A DNA stretch of 62,443 nt from Bdellovibrionales bacterium (GTDB lineage Bacteria; Bdellovibrionota; Bdellovibrionia; Bdellovibrionales; UBA1609), in contig JAHDIR010000013.1 in NCBI GenBank assembly GCA_020630675.1, positions 1-62,443 of the forward strand. The letters are read 5' to 3'. The notes beneath the pieces were generated by a model. The model did no database searches. It was not told the origin of the DNA and worked only from the letters and a program-made list of their open reading frames with translations. This document shows, in pieces, positions 26,470 through 35,748 of the stretch (the stretch's first letter is position 1; every line of letters begins with the position of its first letter). The position numbers were made by a program, and so were the translations under genes.

Positions 26470-27831
26470 GTGGAAACAATGTCTACAGAAGTGAAAAAAA
26501 CAGGAAGTAAAGTGGACTTCATGGTTTGTAAAGAAGCAATGAATGATCCGAAAAAATTTGAAGAACTAGCTAAATGGGGTCGTGAAGAAATCACTATTGC
26601 AGAAAGTGAAATGCCGGGCTTAATGTCTTTACGTACTGAGTACGGTGACAGTCAGCCGTTAAAAGGAGCTCGTATTTCAGGTTGCTTGCATATGACAATT
26701 CAAACAGCTGTATTAATTGAAACCCTAGCTCATTTAGGAGCAGAGATTCGTTGGAGCTCATGTAATATCTACTCTACTCAAGACCATGCTGCTGTTGCTA
26801 TTGCTGCCGCTGGAATTCCTGTGTTTGCATGGAAGGGCGAAACTGAGGATGAGTTTAACTGGTGTATTGAACAAACCATCACTGGTTGGGGTGACCAAGG
26901 TTATAACTTGATTCTTGATGATGGTGGTGACTTAACTAATATGATGCATGAAGAGAGATTTTCTAAGCAAATGGAAAATATCATTGGTTTGTCTGAAGAA
27001 ACAACCACTGGAATTGTTAATCTTGTGAAGCTTCACAAAGAGAAAAAATTAAAAGTTCCTGCCATTAATGTAAACGATTCCGTCACAAAGTCTAAGTTTG
27101 ATAACCTCTACGGTTGCCGTGAGTCTTTAGCTGATGGCCTTAAGAGAGCCACTGATGTAATGTTAGCTGGTAAGGTTGTTGTTGTTGCTGGCTTTGGAGA
27201 TGTAGGTAAGGGGTCTGCTGCTTCTGTGCGTAACTATGGTGCCAGAGTACTAATTACTGAAATCGATCCAATTTGTGCTTTACAGGCTGCGATGGAAGGT
27301 TACGAAGTGGTTACTATGGAAATGGCTGTTAAGCAGGCGGATATTTTTGTAACAGCGACGGGTTGTTATGATATCATTAAAGAAGAGCACTTTAAGCAAA
27401 TGAAAAGTGGAGCTATTGTTTGTAACATTGGTCACTTTGATAATGAAATTGATATGGCTTGGTTAAATGACAATACTGAAATGAGAGAAATTAAACCTCA
27501 AGTAGATATACATAAATTCTCAGATGGTCGTGAAATTGTTGTTTTGGCTAAAGGTCGATTAGTTAACTTGGGCTGTGCCACAGGTCACCCGAGTTTTGTA
27601 ATGAGTAACTCTTTTACAAATCAAGTTATGGCGCAAATTGAGCTTTGGGAAAATAAAGGTAAATATCAAGATGTTGGTATTTACGTTCTTCCAAAAGAAC
27701 TAGATGAAAAAGTAGCGAAGCTTCATTTGAAAAAAATTGGAGTTCATCTTACTGAGCTTACTGAAGCTCAAGCTGAGTACTTAGGTGTAAACAAGCAAGG
27801 CCCATTTAAAGCCAATCACTATAGATACTAA
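26470..27831 (+). CDS. ahcY: S-adenosyl-L-homocysteine hydrolase (adenosylhomocysteinase)
   Basis: NAD-dependent SAH hydrolase, 453 residues, splitting SAH into adenosine and homocysteine and so relieving product inhibition of methyltransferases. Landmarks: [28 protein letters not shown], the NAD-binding [12 protein letters not shown], and a C-terminal FKANHYRY that reaches into the neighbouring subunit. The start may be GTG 26470 (AGGAG seven bases upstream) or ATG 26479 (AAGGTGG upstream); only three residues differ. A strong terminator follows. Confidence 0.97.
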   Translation: METMSTEVKKTGSKVDFMVCKEAMNDPKKFEELAKWGREEITIAESEMPGLMSLRTEYGDSQPLKGARISGCLHMTIQTAVLIETLAHLGAEIRWSSCNIYSTQDHAAVAIAAAGIPVFAWKGETEDEFNWCIEQTITGWGDQGYNLILDDGGDLTNMMHEERFSKQMENIIGLSEETTTGIVNLVKLHKEKKLKVPAINVNDSVTKSKFDNLYGCRESLADGLKRATDVMLAGKVVVVAGFGDVGKGSAASVRNYGARVLITEIDPICALQAAMEGYEVVTMEMAVKQADIFVTATGCYDIIKEEHFKQMKSGAIVCNIGHFDNEIDMAWLNDNTEMREIKPQVDIHKFSDGREIVVLAKGRLVNLGCATGHPSFVMSNSFTNQVMAQIELWENKGKYQDVGIYVLPKELDEKVAKLHLKKIGVHLTELTEAQAEYLGVNKQGPFKANHYRY

Positions 27832-27897
27832 GCTTAACGTAAGACAAATAAACTTTCCTAATTTTATTTAACTCATAAAATAGGATTCTTTATAAAG

Positions 27898-27930
27898 TGC
27901 CTTCAATTTTTTATTGAAGGCATTTTTTTT
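27898..27930 (+). terminator. Strong rho-independent terminator after ahcY
   Basis: TGCCTTCAAT pairs perfectly (10 bp) with ATTGAAGGCA across a five-T loop and is followed by eight T residues. Confidence 0.95.
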
Positions 27931-28000
27931 ATGAACTCATCTAGGCAATTTCAAAAATCAATGGTTCAATAACCTATCTTGTTTGATAAGGAGGACGGCA

Positions 28001-29275
28001 ATGAGTGACTCACTGATTTATGCAATAGATTTTGGCACATCAAACTCCTTATTGTCTGCTAGTACAAAGGGGGGCGTGATCCCTCCTATTCCTTTGGACC
28101 TAGAAAATAAAGATTCCTCTATTATGAGAAGTCTTATGTACTTTCCAAAACAAGGGGCTCCATCATTTGGTCGGCAAGCAGTTCTTCAATATGTTGAAGA
28201 GGGGGCTGAGGGACGTTTTATTCGATCCATAAAAAAATATTTACCTATGGAAAGCTTTGTAGCAACAAGTATAAATAACAAGGCTTATTCCTTGGAAGAC
28301 TTGGTTAGTCGGTTCTTGGCTGAAATGAAATCTAGAGCTGATCATCATTTTAACCATGATTGCTCTCAAGTGGTTCTAGGGCGGCCAGCTCGATTTTCAC
28401 AAGATGACAAGTTGGATGCTTTAGCCGAAAAACGCTTGCAAAAGGCGGCTCAAATGGCGGGATTTACCAATATTCACTTTTTGCCAGAGCCTATTGCTGC
28501 CGCCTATGAGTATAAAAAAACTTTAAACAAAGAGCAGATACTATTAGTTGTCGATTTAGGTGGTGGAACTTCCGACTTTACTTTAGTTAAAGTTCATCAA
28601 GGGCGCTTTCATAAAGAGGACGTTTTAGGAGTGGGCGGTCTTTCCTTGGCTGGTGATCACCTAGATGGATGTATTATGGGAGAAAAGGTGGCCCAGCACT
28701 TAGGGTCGCAAGTACAGTATAAGTTTCCAATGAGTTCAAATATTCTAACAATGCCTCCGACCTTAAAGTTTAACTTAATGTCACCTGCAGATATTACTCT
28801 TATGTCTAGAGGTGATATTATGTCATTTTTAAATGAAGTTCGAAAATGCACAATGAATGAACTTGATTTAGAAAAAATGGACAATTTGTTCTATTTAATT
28901 CGAGAAAATTTAGGTTTTGCCATTTTTGAAGAGATTGAAAAATGCAAACAAAGTATTGGTGGTTCAAGCCAAGTGTCTTTTATTTTTGAGAGTGATGATA
29001 TTTATATAAAAGAAGAAGTTAAAAAAAGTGAGTTCGAAAAGTTCACAAAATCTTCTGTCGATAAAATTTTAGGTAAAATGGATGAAATAATTGTACAAGC
29101 AGGTTTGAGCTCTTCTGGCGTTGATTTAGTTTGTTGCACCGGGGGCACATCGAAAGTTGGTAGTATTCAAGACGGGCTTGTAGAAAGATTTGGCTCGGAT
29201 AAAATTAAATCTTTCAAAAATTTTCATTCTGTTTCTCAAGGTCTCAGTGAGTATGCTGCTTCGGATTTATTATGA
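28001..29275 (+). CDS. Hsp70 family protein, YegD-like
   Basis: A 424-residue actin-fold ATPase of the Hsp70 superfamily lacking the C-terminal peptide-binding half. Phosphate-1 loop IDFGTSNSLLS lies at the N-terminus, with FLPEPIAAAYEY and phosphate-2 VVDLGGGTSDFTLV mid-protein and CCTGGTSKVG late. YegD-type proteins are about 450 residues and their role is unclear. ATG 28001 has a perfect AAGGAGG upstream; a TTG at 27983 does not. Confidence 0.9.
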   Translation: MSDSLIYAIDFGTSNSLLSASTKGGVIPPIPLDLENKDSSIMRSLMYFPKQGAPSFGRQAVLQYVEEGAEGRFIRSIKKYLPMESFVATSINNKAYSLEDLVSRFLAEMKSRADHHFNHDCSQVVLGRPARFSQDDKLDALAEKRLQKAAQMAGFTNIHFLPEPIAAAYEYKKTLNKEQILLVVDLGGGTSDFTLVKVHQGRFHKEDVLGVGGLSLAGDHLDGCIMGEKVAQHLGSQVQYKFPMSSNILTMPPTLKFNLMSPADITLMSRGDIMSFLNEVRKCTMNELDLEKMDNLFYLIRENLGFAIFEEIEKCKQSIGGSSQVSFIFESDDIYIKEEVKKSEFEKFTKSSVDKILGKMDEIIVQAGLSSSGVDLVCCTGGTSKVGSIQDGLVERFGSDKIKSFKNFHSVSQGLSEYAASDLL

Positions 29276-29325
29276 GTGCCCTTAAGTTTTAAAATTAACA
29301 ATTTGCTTTTAGTCTTTGTTTGGTT

Positions 29326-31092
29326 TTACAAGATTTCTTTTATGGCTTTTCTCAGTTGGGTCACTGTACGTTGCTCACTCAAACTATCTTTAGATATTGA
29401 AACCTCTGAAAGAGCTTTGTTGAGAAGACTTTTAGCTTGTGTTTTTTGCTGAGTTAGCGTTAGTAGCTTCGCTGTCTCTATGAGGTTATGATAATAAATA
29501 CGCCCGTACGAGTACTTGAGGGCACTTTGTGACAAAGAGAGAGCTTTTTTGTATTTTTTTTCTTTTTTAAAGATACGTGCCTTTTTTCTGTAGAACATTT
29601 CTTCATGAGGGTAGTCTTTAATCAGGCCACTCAGTATATTTAAGTTTACTGAGTGGCTAGTGCTATTGTCATTAAGGCAAGACATTTGTTCCACACGTAA
29701 TGTTCTTGATCTTTCTTTTAGGGGAGAAAAGGATTTGATGAGTTCGAACGAGTCGAAGCAGTTGGTGTGGAGTTGTTTTAAGTGAGTAGGTTTGGGGAAA
29801 GTCAAACGACCAATTTTTAAGAGAGTTTTGTTAAAATTAGCGGCTTGAATAGCTTTATCTATGGTAGTTAGGTTTTCATTCAATTTTTTGTGTTTAGCCT
29901 TTGCATAGGATTTATAGTTGAGCAAAGATTTTTGACACCTTTTTTGTAAGTCATCATTTTGAATGTCAAAAGGGCAATAGGTTTCAAATAAACCCAGGTA
30001 GGAGGGGTGATCCTCTTGAGGTTTATCAATGATTTTAAGGGCGAGTTCTTTAATTTCCTTTTCAATAACTTTGAGAGTATTTTTATCGACCTCTTTATTC
30101 TTTTGTTCCCACTTTTTCTCTAGTAACGACCAACGTTCAAATTGATTTTGTTTTTTAGGATCTAAGTTAAATTTTGATAGGTTGATAATTTCATTGTTGG
30201 ACAAGGCCCAACGAATTAAGCTGAGGCTATCTTGTTTTTTTTGTTTTTTGTTTAGAAAATCTTTAGTTTTTTGCCAAATAGATTTTTTTTGCCTTGCAAG
30301 TTGTCGTTCTTTAACTTCCCTCATAGGGTTATTTATATTTTTTTTGTAATAGTTGATCCAATCTAAAAACTGGGCGGAAGTGACAGCGTCAGTTCCAAAC
30401 TCAATGAGCTCAAGTTTTTTATTGAAAAAATAAAAGCTGGGGTAGTACTTTAAGTCAAATTTTTTCTTCCACGAGGCTAATAGGGGAGTGTCACCGTCGA
30501 TATATATTTTTAAAAAATTTTGAGAAGCTTTTTGAACTTCTTTTTGCGGAAATAAAAATTCTTTATTTTGATTGCAAGGAGGGCACCATTCAGCGCTAAC
30601 TAAGACCAAGACACCTTCGTGTTTGTCGGTGAGGCTAGATAAGGCCATTTCAGGTGTTAGAGATTTAAATCCTGGCAGTAGTACAGATTTAAGTTTTTTT
30701 TGGTTATCTAAAGTTTCACTTTTAGGAAGAAATACTTTTTCCTCTGAGGCAGAGTTTTGCACTTCTACTTTAAAGTTTTCTTGTTTGCAGTATTTTTTTT
30801 CATTGTCACATACGCTGACAGTAGTTGTATATTTGCCGGGTTTATGGAATTGACAAGTGATTTTTCTGGCAGTGGTTTGTATTGTGCTAAGATCTTTTTG
30901 TTTAAGTGGTTGTTTTGTACATTTTTGAGGGGCTTCCAAATTGAAGTGGTGCTGGGGAGCGGGGGAAAACTCAACTTTTTCGTTCATCAATGGTTTTAAT
31001 TGGCTGGCTGTAGCTAGATCAGACTTCGGGATATCAGCATGGGAAACGCGGGAAATAAAAATCGTGATCATTAGCAAAAAATAAAAGCGCAT
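29326..31092 (-). CDS. Secreted thioredoxin-fold protein with TPR-like C-terminus
   Basis: A 588-residue exported protein. A signal peptide ends near residue 19, a PKD-like beta domain with four Cys spans about 40-112, then a thioredoxin-like domain carries the redox motif WCPPC at 169-173. The rest (250-588) is charged and helical with TPR-like repeats near the end (FYRKKARIFKKEKKYKKAL). A periplasmic disulfide oxidase, reductase or thiol-dependent folding factor is likely. No close named family. orn lies 20 bp upstream, so these genes may share a transcript. Confidence 0.8.
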   Translation of the reverse strand: MRFYFLLMITIFISRVSHADIPKSDLATASQLKPLMNEKVEFSPAPQHHFNLEAPQKCTKQPLKQKDLSTIQTTARKITCQFHKPGKYTTTVSVCDNEKKYCKQENFKVEVQNSASEEKVFLPKSETLDNQKKLKSVLLPGFKSLTPEMALSSLTDKHEGVLVLVSAEWCPPCNQNKEFLFPQKEVQKASQNFLKIYIDGDTPLLASWKKKFDLKYYPSFYFFNKKLELIEFGTDAVTSAQFLDWINYYKKNINNPMREVKERQLARQKKSIWQKTKDFLNKKQKKQDSLSLIRWALSNNEIINLSKFNLDPKKQNQFERWSLLEKKWEQKNKEVDKNTLKVIEKEIKELALKIIDKPQEDHPSYLGLFETYCPFDIQNDDLQKRCQKSLLNYKSYAKAKHKKLNENLTTIDKAIQAANFNKTLLKIGRLTFPKPTHLKQLHTNCFDSFELIKSFSPLKERSRTLRVEQMSCLNDNSTSHSVNLNILSGLIKDYPHEEMFYRKKARIFKKEKKYKKALSLSQSALKYSYGRIYYHNLIETAKLLTLTQQKTQAKSLLNKALSEVSISKDSLSEQRTVTQLRKAIKEIL

Positions 31093-31112
31093 AATGAGAA
31101 AGCTCCTTAATA

Positions 31113-31631
31113 TTAATTATTATTAATAAATCCTAAGTAGTACTTAAGCTCAGCAATTGACTCTTTTATGTCGTCCATAGCTTGGTGTGTTTCTGTTTTC
31201 TCAAACCTTTTATTGTACATAAACTTAAATACAAGTTTCCAGGAGGAGACATCTAGCATTCGATAATGAAGCCTCTCAGCGAATAGTGGGAAGTATTTAT
31301 TAATGAAAAGACGGTCCTGATTTATTGAGTTTCCGGCTATAATTGGTTTTTCATTTTTAAAATGTTTGTCTACCAAAGCAATCAAGTCTTGCTCAACCTC
31401 TTCAGGGAGATTTCCTGAGGGGATTTTGCTAATGAGGCCGGACCTGCCATGATGGGTTTTGTTCCACTCATCCATGTTTTCAATGTATTTTTGAGGCTGC
31501 TTAATAACGGAATGGTATTGATCTTGAGGGGTCAAGCTGTGGTCGGTAACAATAGCTGCGACTTCGATAATAACTTCCTTATTGATGTCAAGCCCTGTCA
31601 TTTCTAGGTCAATCCACAAAATATTATCCAT
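31113..31631 (-). CDS. orn: Oligoribonuclease
   Basis: A 172-residue DEDDh 3'-5' exonuclease that degrades diribonucleotides (including pGpG from c-di-GMP turnover). Exo motifs: LWIDLEMTGLD (D-x-E), GNSINQDRLF and HQAMDDIKESI with the catalytic His and Asp. It is 30 bp downstream of the Smr gene and slightly shorter than E. coli Orn (181). Confidence 0.93.
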   Translation of the reverse strand: MDNILWIDLEMTGLDINKEVIIEVAAIVTDHSLTPQDQYHSVIKQPQKYIENMDEWNKTHHGRSGLISKIPSGNLPEEVEQDLIALVDKHFKNEKPIIAGNSINQDRLFINKYFPLFAERLHYRMLDVSSWKLVFKFMYNKRFEKTETHQAMDDIKESIAELKYYLGFINNN

Positions 31632-31661
31632 CTAATTATCCTTTTGGTTGTTCGGCAAAAA

Positions 31662-31925
31662 TCATTGAAGAAAAACGACCAGAACACCTTCATTAATTTG
31701 TCCGTTGGCATTACGTAAAGGTTTGCTGGGGTAGCCGGCTTGTTTAAGGTATTCCTTTGCTACCTTTTTGACAACTCCTTTTCCTTTGCCTGTCATAATG
31801 TGGACTTGCTCATGACCTTGTTGGTTACTTTTTGTAAGAAACCTATCTATGAGGTCGTAAACCTCATCTTGTGTTTTTCCATGTAAATCTATCATAGGTC
31901 GTTTTTTAGGTTTTTTTTTATTCAT
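31662..31925 (-). CDS. Small Smr domain protein
   Basis: An 87-residue stand-alone Smr domain. The DLHGKTQDEVYDLIDRFL start (the LDLHG motif) and the TGKGKGVVKKVAKEYL loop (TGxG) are the two hallmarks of this nuclease-like fold, known from MutS2 and RqcU-type ribosome-rescue nucleases. Preceded by a Lys/Pro-rich stretch. A role in nicking DNA or RNA at stalled complexes is possible; not shown. Confidence 0.85.
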   Translation of the reverse strand: MNKKKPKKRPMIDLHGKTQDEVYDLIDRFLTKSNQQGHEQVHIMTGKGKGVVKKVAKEYLKQAGYPSKPLRNANGQINEGVLVVFLQ

Positions 31926-32017
31926 AGCTTATTATTAAAAATATTAAAGCCTAGGTAAAGTCACGCTGAACTAATTAGGGGGTGACAACACCTTTGGTAA
32001 TGCCTCATAATTTAATT

Positions 32018-33370
32018 ATGAAAAAAATAGCTGGGTTCTTTTTTATTTTTTTATTTTTGATTAACCCGTTGCAGGCAAATGTCATTGGGGCTGATACACA
32101 AAATTTTAATCCAAACCCTGATGGTTTAGATTATGTGACAGTTCAGTCAGCATCAACTCTAACTCCCGGTGTGCTTAATTTTGGATTTTTTCTTAATTTT
32201 GCTGCAAACTCTTTGCCTTTGTTGGGTACGGTGTCGAACCCTCAAGCAAAAACTAAGGTCAATGACACCTTGTTGTCTGGTGATTTTAATTTTGCTCTTG
32301 GTTTAACGGAAAAGTGGCAAGTGGGAGCAAGTATTCCTTATTTGTTTCGTCAATCGATTGATAATGAAGACCAGTTTGGCCGTTTTGCCGACACTGGAGT
32401 CACGGAGTTTAGGTTAAACTCTAAATACCGTATTCTTGATCATTCTCTTTTGCGTTTAGCGGGTGTTTTAACTGTAAATAAAAGTAATATTGCAAACAAC
32501 CCTTTTACTGGCGAAGACCCTGGCCTGACGTGGACATTAGAATTTGTAGTGGATAAAAAGTGGGGAGATGACTGGAGCACAGCTTTTAACTTGGGTTACC
32601 GATGGCGTGATCCTGGGCGTGAAATCTCGTCTTTTGGTATTGAACCTATTTCTAATCAGTTGATTGCCTCTGCGGCAGTAAGTCGTTATCTAAGTTCGTT
32701 AAATACTTTGGTCATTGGTGAAATTTACGGCAGTGTGCCTGATAGTAAAGCTGACAATGAAGTGGACCGCAACCAAAGTTCTTTAGAGGCATTGATAGGT
32801 CTTAAGCATAACCTTAGGCATAATTTATCTGTTCACGCCGGTTTTGGCTCTGAGGTGGGTCATGGCACGGCCACTGCTGACTGGAGGGTCTATACTGGTT
32901 TAAATTATGCCATTGGCCCTTTGTGGCAAAAGACAAAGCCTAGTCCACAAAAGCTCACTTTTGAGTCCGATGGAAGTGCCGAAAACTATGAAGTAAAAAC
33001 TTATGTTTTGAGTGATATTCGTTTTCATTTTGATTCCTCTCGAATGGTTTCAAGTTCTTACAAGAAGTACAAAGCAACTTTATTGCATTTGCGTGAATCT
33101 ATATCTGATATTGCAAAATTAGAGGTTCATGGTCACACAGATTCTTTGGGTAGATCGTCTTACAACCAAAATCTGAGTTTACGAAGAGCTAAGAAAATTG
33201 CTCAGCTACTCAGAAAAGACATCCCAGAAATTAAAGATATTCAAGCCTTTGGTTTTGGTGAAGACCGTCCCATTGCTTCTAATGTGAATTTTCAGGGTCG
33301 ACTTAAAAATAGGCGTGTAGAAGTAAAATTATTTCGAAAAGTTAAGGTTTTTAGAGCTCCTAAAAAGTAA
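32018..33370 (+). CDS. OmpA-family outer membrane protein with large N-terminal barrel
   Basis: About 450 residues. A signal peptide (MKKIAGFFFIFLFLINPLQA) is followed by roughly 290 residues of alternating amphipathic strands typical of an outer-membrane barrel (a DUF3187/phenol-transporter-like pattern). A C-terminal OmpA domain carries LEVHGHTDSLG and the peptidoglycan-binding SLRRAKKIAQLL and NRRVEV segments. It anchors the barrel to meso-DAP peptidoglycan. I use ATG 32018; GTG 31982 is immediately after AGGGG, too close to serve. Confidence 0.85.
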   Translation: MKKIAGFFFIFLFLINPLQANVIGADTQNFNPNPDGLDYVTVQSASTLTPGVLNFGFFLNFAANSLPLLGTVSNPQAKTKVNDTLLSGDFNFALGLTEKWQVGASIPYLFRQSIDNEDQFGRFADTGVTEFRLNSKYRILDHSLLRLAGVLTVNKSNIANNPFTGEDPGLTWTLEFVVDKKWGDDWSTAFNLGYRWRDPGREISSFGIEPISNQLIASAAVSRYLSSLNTLVIGEIYGSVPDSKADNEVDRNQSSLEALIGLKHNLRHNLSVHAGFGSEVGHGTATADWRVYTGLNYAIGPLWQKTKPSPQKLTFESDGSAENYEVKTYVLSDIRFHFDSSRMVSSSYKKYKATLLHLRESISDIAKLEVHGHTDSLGRSSYNQNLSLRRAKKIAQLLRKDIPEIKDIQAFGFGEDRPIASNVNFQGRLKNRRVEVKLFRKVKVFRAPKK

Positions 33371-33426
33371 CATAATATTTTATGTTTACCCCTTGGGTTT
33401 TTGTTGATAATTGCCGATAAGATTTT

Positions 33427-33912
33427 ATGTCCAGGCCTGCCCCAGATCGCTTTATTTATTGCCCTCAAAGTATCGCTAGAAACTTCGTGGAGGTTTCCTC
33501 TGATATGGTCTCAACTCCCACTCGTAAATTGGTGATTAAATGGTATAGATCTTCTCATGTCGACCTTCAGGTTTGGTTGGATCATGGTCACTCGAAAGTG
33601 ATCCGTCAGCAGTTTTCTTATATGGGGTTAGTTGTTGAGTGGAATCATATTCAAGGTGTTCGAACGGGCTACTTACAAGATTCCTTGGCCGGTGAGGAAG
33701 CCACAAATAATGCTCAGGTGACATATGATAAGAGCATTCAAAAAGAGAGTGTTGAATTAGTGCTAGAGGTTATGAAGCTAACTGAAGGCATTTCAGAAAA
33801 GCAAGAAATTATTAACAACTATGAAAACAGCCCAAAAATATCTAAATGGCAGTCGACCGTCCTGGTGGTTAAGCATTTACTTCAAAAAATAAAATTAAGA
33901 TGCAATAAATAG
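33427..33912 (+). CDS. Unknown protein
   Basis: A 161-residue soluble protein with no family I recognise. The first 75 residues are mixed strand (RKLVIKWYRSSHVDLQVWLDHG), and the rest is helical and charged. No signal peptide or cofactor motif. It precedes the LolC-like genes by 36 bp on the same strand. Confidence 0.6.
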   Translation: MSRPAPDRFIYCPQSIARNFVEVSSDMVSTPTRKLVIKWYRSSHVDLQVWLDHGHSKVIRQQFSYMGLVVEWNHIQGVRTGYLQDSLAGEEATNNAQVTYDKSIQKESVELVLEVMKLTEGISEKQEIINNYENSPKISKWQSTVLVVKHLLQKIKLRCNK

Positions 33913-33948
33913 TAGGCAACTGTGATTGCTTGAATTAGACTGTGGCAC

Positions 33949-34845
33949 ATGGTTAGAGATATCATGTGGCGATTTATGTTTTCAAAAAGGGCAGGTTCTT
34001 ATGTAAGAACTATGTCTTGGTTGTCAGTGAGTTCTGTAAGCTTATCTCTAGCAGCTTTAATAATAATAACATCTGTCATGAGTGGCTTTAACGACAGTAT
34101 GTTAAAAAGAATTGTTCAAGCCGAACCAGACTTAGTGGTTTCAAATACCGGCGATGAAAGTAAGATATTAAGTTCCTTAAAAGCCATTGGCGTTATTTCT
34201 CAACAAAAAGTAGTTCAGCATGATGTTATCGTTAAGACTATTGATGGTTCCTTTGGAGGGGCGATCGCTAAAGGTATGTCTAGTGAGGGAATTTCCCAGT
34301 TCCTAAAAGATTTAAATTTAAACGCGGATTCTAGAAAAGTAAATTTAGAAAAAAATGAGGTTATTCTAGGTGGGGACCTAGCTAAGAGCTTAGGTTTGGT
34401 CACTGGTGATGAAATTGTTGTTTTGCCACCAGATGTATTGATCACAAATAATAGTGAAGGATTAATTTATGACAAAGTGGTGGTCGTAAATATTTTTTCT
34501 TCAGAAGTGCAAAACCTTGATAAAAACTTAATGATTTATCAGAAAGGGCAATCTTTTTTGTCGGCAAAAACATCTGCCAGCTTTTCTCGTTGGATTGAAG
34601 TGCAACTTAAGGACCCCTTTCAGGCGGATCATTATAAAAAGCTATTGGTGTCTAAGGGGCTTTTAGTTGAAAGCTGGGGAGATCGAAACGGGGCCTTAAT
34701 TATGGCCTTGAAGTTAGAGAAAATTGCGATGACTACTTTTCTGACCTTAGGGGCGATCATTACTAGTTTTTCGATAGCCACTGTTCTCATTTTATTAATT
34801 AATCAAAAAAAACGCGAATGGGGAATAGTCAATGGGGCTGTCTAG
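33949..34845 (+). CDS. LolC/LolE-type ABC permease, N-terminal part (frameshifted)
   Basis: The 298 residues correspond to the first two thirds of a LolC/E (FtsX-family) permease. MFSKRAGSYVRTMSWLSV...LIIITSVMSGFN is the family's characteristic first membrane helix, the periplasmic domain spans about 50-240, and the second helix leads to the cytoplasmic KKREWGIV loop. There the frame stops (TAG 34843). The remaining helices are encoded in the next frame by the following gene. Lol permeases extract outer-membrane lipoproteins from the inner membrane. Either the gene is broken or two coupled polypeptides are made. Confidence 0.8.
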   Translation: MVRDIMWRFMFSKRAGSYVRTMSWLSVSSVSLSLAALIIITSVMSGFNDSMLKRIVQAEPDLVVSNTGDESKILSSLKAIGVISQQKVVQHDVIVKTIDGSFGGAIAKGMSSEGISQFLKDLNLNADSRKVNLEKNEVILGGDLAKSLGLVTGDEIVVLPPDVLITNNSEGLIYDKVVVVNIFSSEVQNLDKNLMIYQKGQSFLSAKTSASFSRWIEVQLKDPFQADHYKKLLVSKGLLVESWGDRNGALIMALKLEKIAMTTFLTLGAIITSFSIATVLILLINQKKREWGIVNGAV

Positions 34846-35125
34846 ATCTGCCACCCGTCGTTTGTTTTCTAGTATTGGTTTTTATTTGTCGTCTATAGGT
34901 ATTTTTTCTGGCTTTTTTATTGGCCTTGGACTTTCTCTTTTTTTGAAATTTTATAAGCCAGAGGTTCTCCCTGACTTCTATTATGATCGAACGATTCCCT
35001 TAGAAATTAATACAGTCAGTTTAATGATTATTTTACTATTAGCTTTTGCTGTAGCTTTTATGGCAAGTTTTGTTCCCGCTCATATTTATTCACGATTAAA
35101 GCCTTATGAAAGTATAAAAAGTTAA
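34832..35125 (+). CDS. LolC/LolE-type ABC permease, C-terminal part (frame +1)
   Basis: A 97-residue fragment beginning MGLSRSATRRLF, the usual cytoplasmic continuation of the permease, followed by the last two membrane helices and the ending SRLKPYESIKS. It overlaps the N-terminal part by 14 bases. A stop at 34826 limits how early the frame could switch, so the break is between about 34829 and 34845, next to a GGGG run. Losing one G, or gaining two bases, would fuse the two parts into a normal-length protein. Confidence 0.78.
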   Translation: MGLSRSATRRLFSSIGFYLSSIGIFSGFFIGLGLSLFLKFYKPEVLPDFYYDRTIPLEINTVSLMIILLLAFAVAFMASFVPAHIYSRLKPYESIKS

Positions 35126-35626
35126 CTATTTTTCATTTTTTTTTGAGCCCGCTTTATCAGGCAGTTGCTCCGCTTCCACTTTTCCGTTGTGTAAATGTTT
35201 AAATATATCCTTACACTCTTCATGGTTCTCGGCGGTTATTTTTGGGTTGTACTCACAGATAACTCTTTTGCAATTTCTGGATATGGCAGCCCAGTGCCCC
35301 CCTGTCTTGTGCTGCTTTTGTTCTTGGCAAAATTGAATTCCATTTTTCACATGGTTGCTTACAGCTGAGGCCTCGCCAGAATTCAGAAGAGTATTGTGCA
35401 AGCGAGCCGTAAACAAAGTGCAAACTCTAACTTTTTCTTTGATGGTTTTGTCACGGTAAAGCGAGAATTCGGGCATGCAAATATCTATACAATCGTTATA
35501 AATATCATAGAGGTTAGTTTTGCCTTTCATTTTTGATCGACAAATTTTTTCCCAACGTGGAACGTACGAGTTGGCAAAAGGAGATAAAAAAATAAAACCA
35601 ACGAAAAAAAGAAAAGCTAATTTCAT
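35126..35626 (-). CDS. Secreted Cys-rich protein, unknown function
   Basis: About 166 residues: signal peptide (MKLAFLFFVGFIFLSPFANS) followed by a helical, basic mature part with some eight Cys (WEKICRSKM, DCIDICMPEF, NCKRVICEY, EECKDIF). The start is placed at ATG 35626; a GTG at 35644 adds six residues and has no ribosome site. The stop touches the lolC C-terminal gene, which converges with it. Confidence 0.7.
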   Translation of the reverse strand: MKLAFLFFVGFIFLSPFANSYVPRWEKICRSKMKGKTNLYDIYNDCIDICMPEFSLYRDKTIKEKVRVCTLFTARLHNTLLNSGEASAVSNHVKNGIQFCQEQKQHKTGGHWAAISRNCKRVICEYNPKITAENHEECKDIFKHLHNGKVEAEQLPDKAGSKKNEK

Positions 35627-35658
35627 AATAGCTATATTGTACACATTAATTCGTGTAA

Positions 35659-35693
35659 CGATCAGTGATTCTTTTAAAGTGAACCACTGATCG
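35659..35693 (-). terminator. Inverted repeat downstream of dapD
   Basis: CGATCAGTG and CACTGATCG form a perfect 9-bp stem with a 17-base loop 56 bp past the dapD stop. No long T run follows, so it is a terminator of moderate confidence or a binding site. Confidence 0.5.
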
Positions 35694-35748
35694 GGACTTT
35701 TGTCTTAGATGTGTTTATAGGCACTAAGGTTATTGGAAGCTTTCAACC

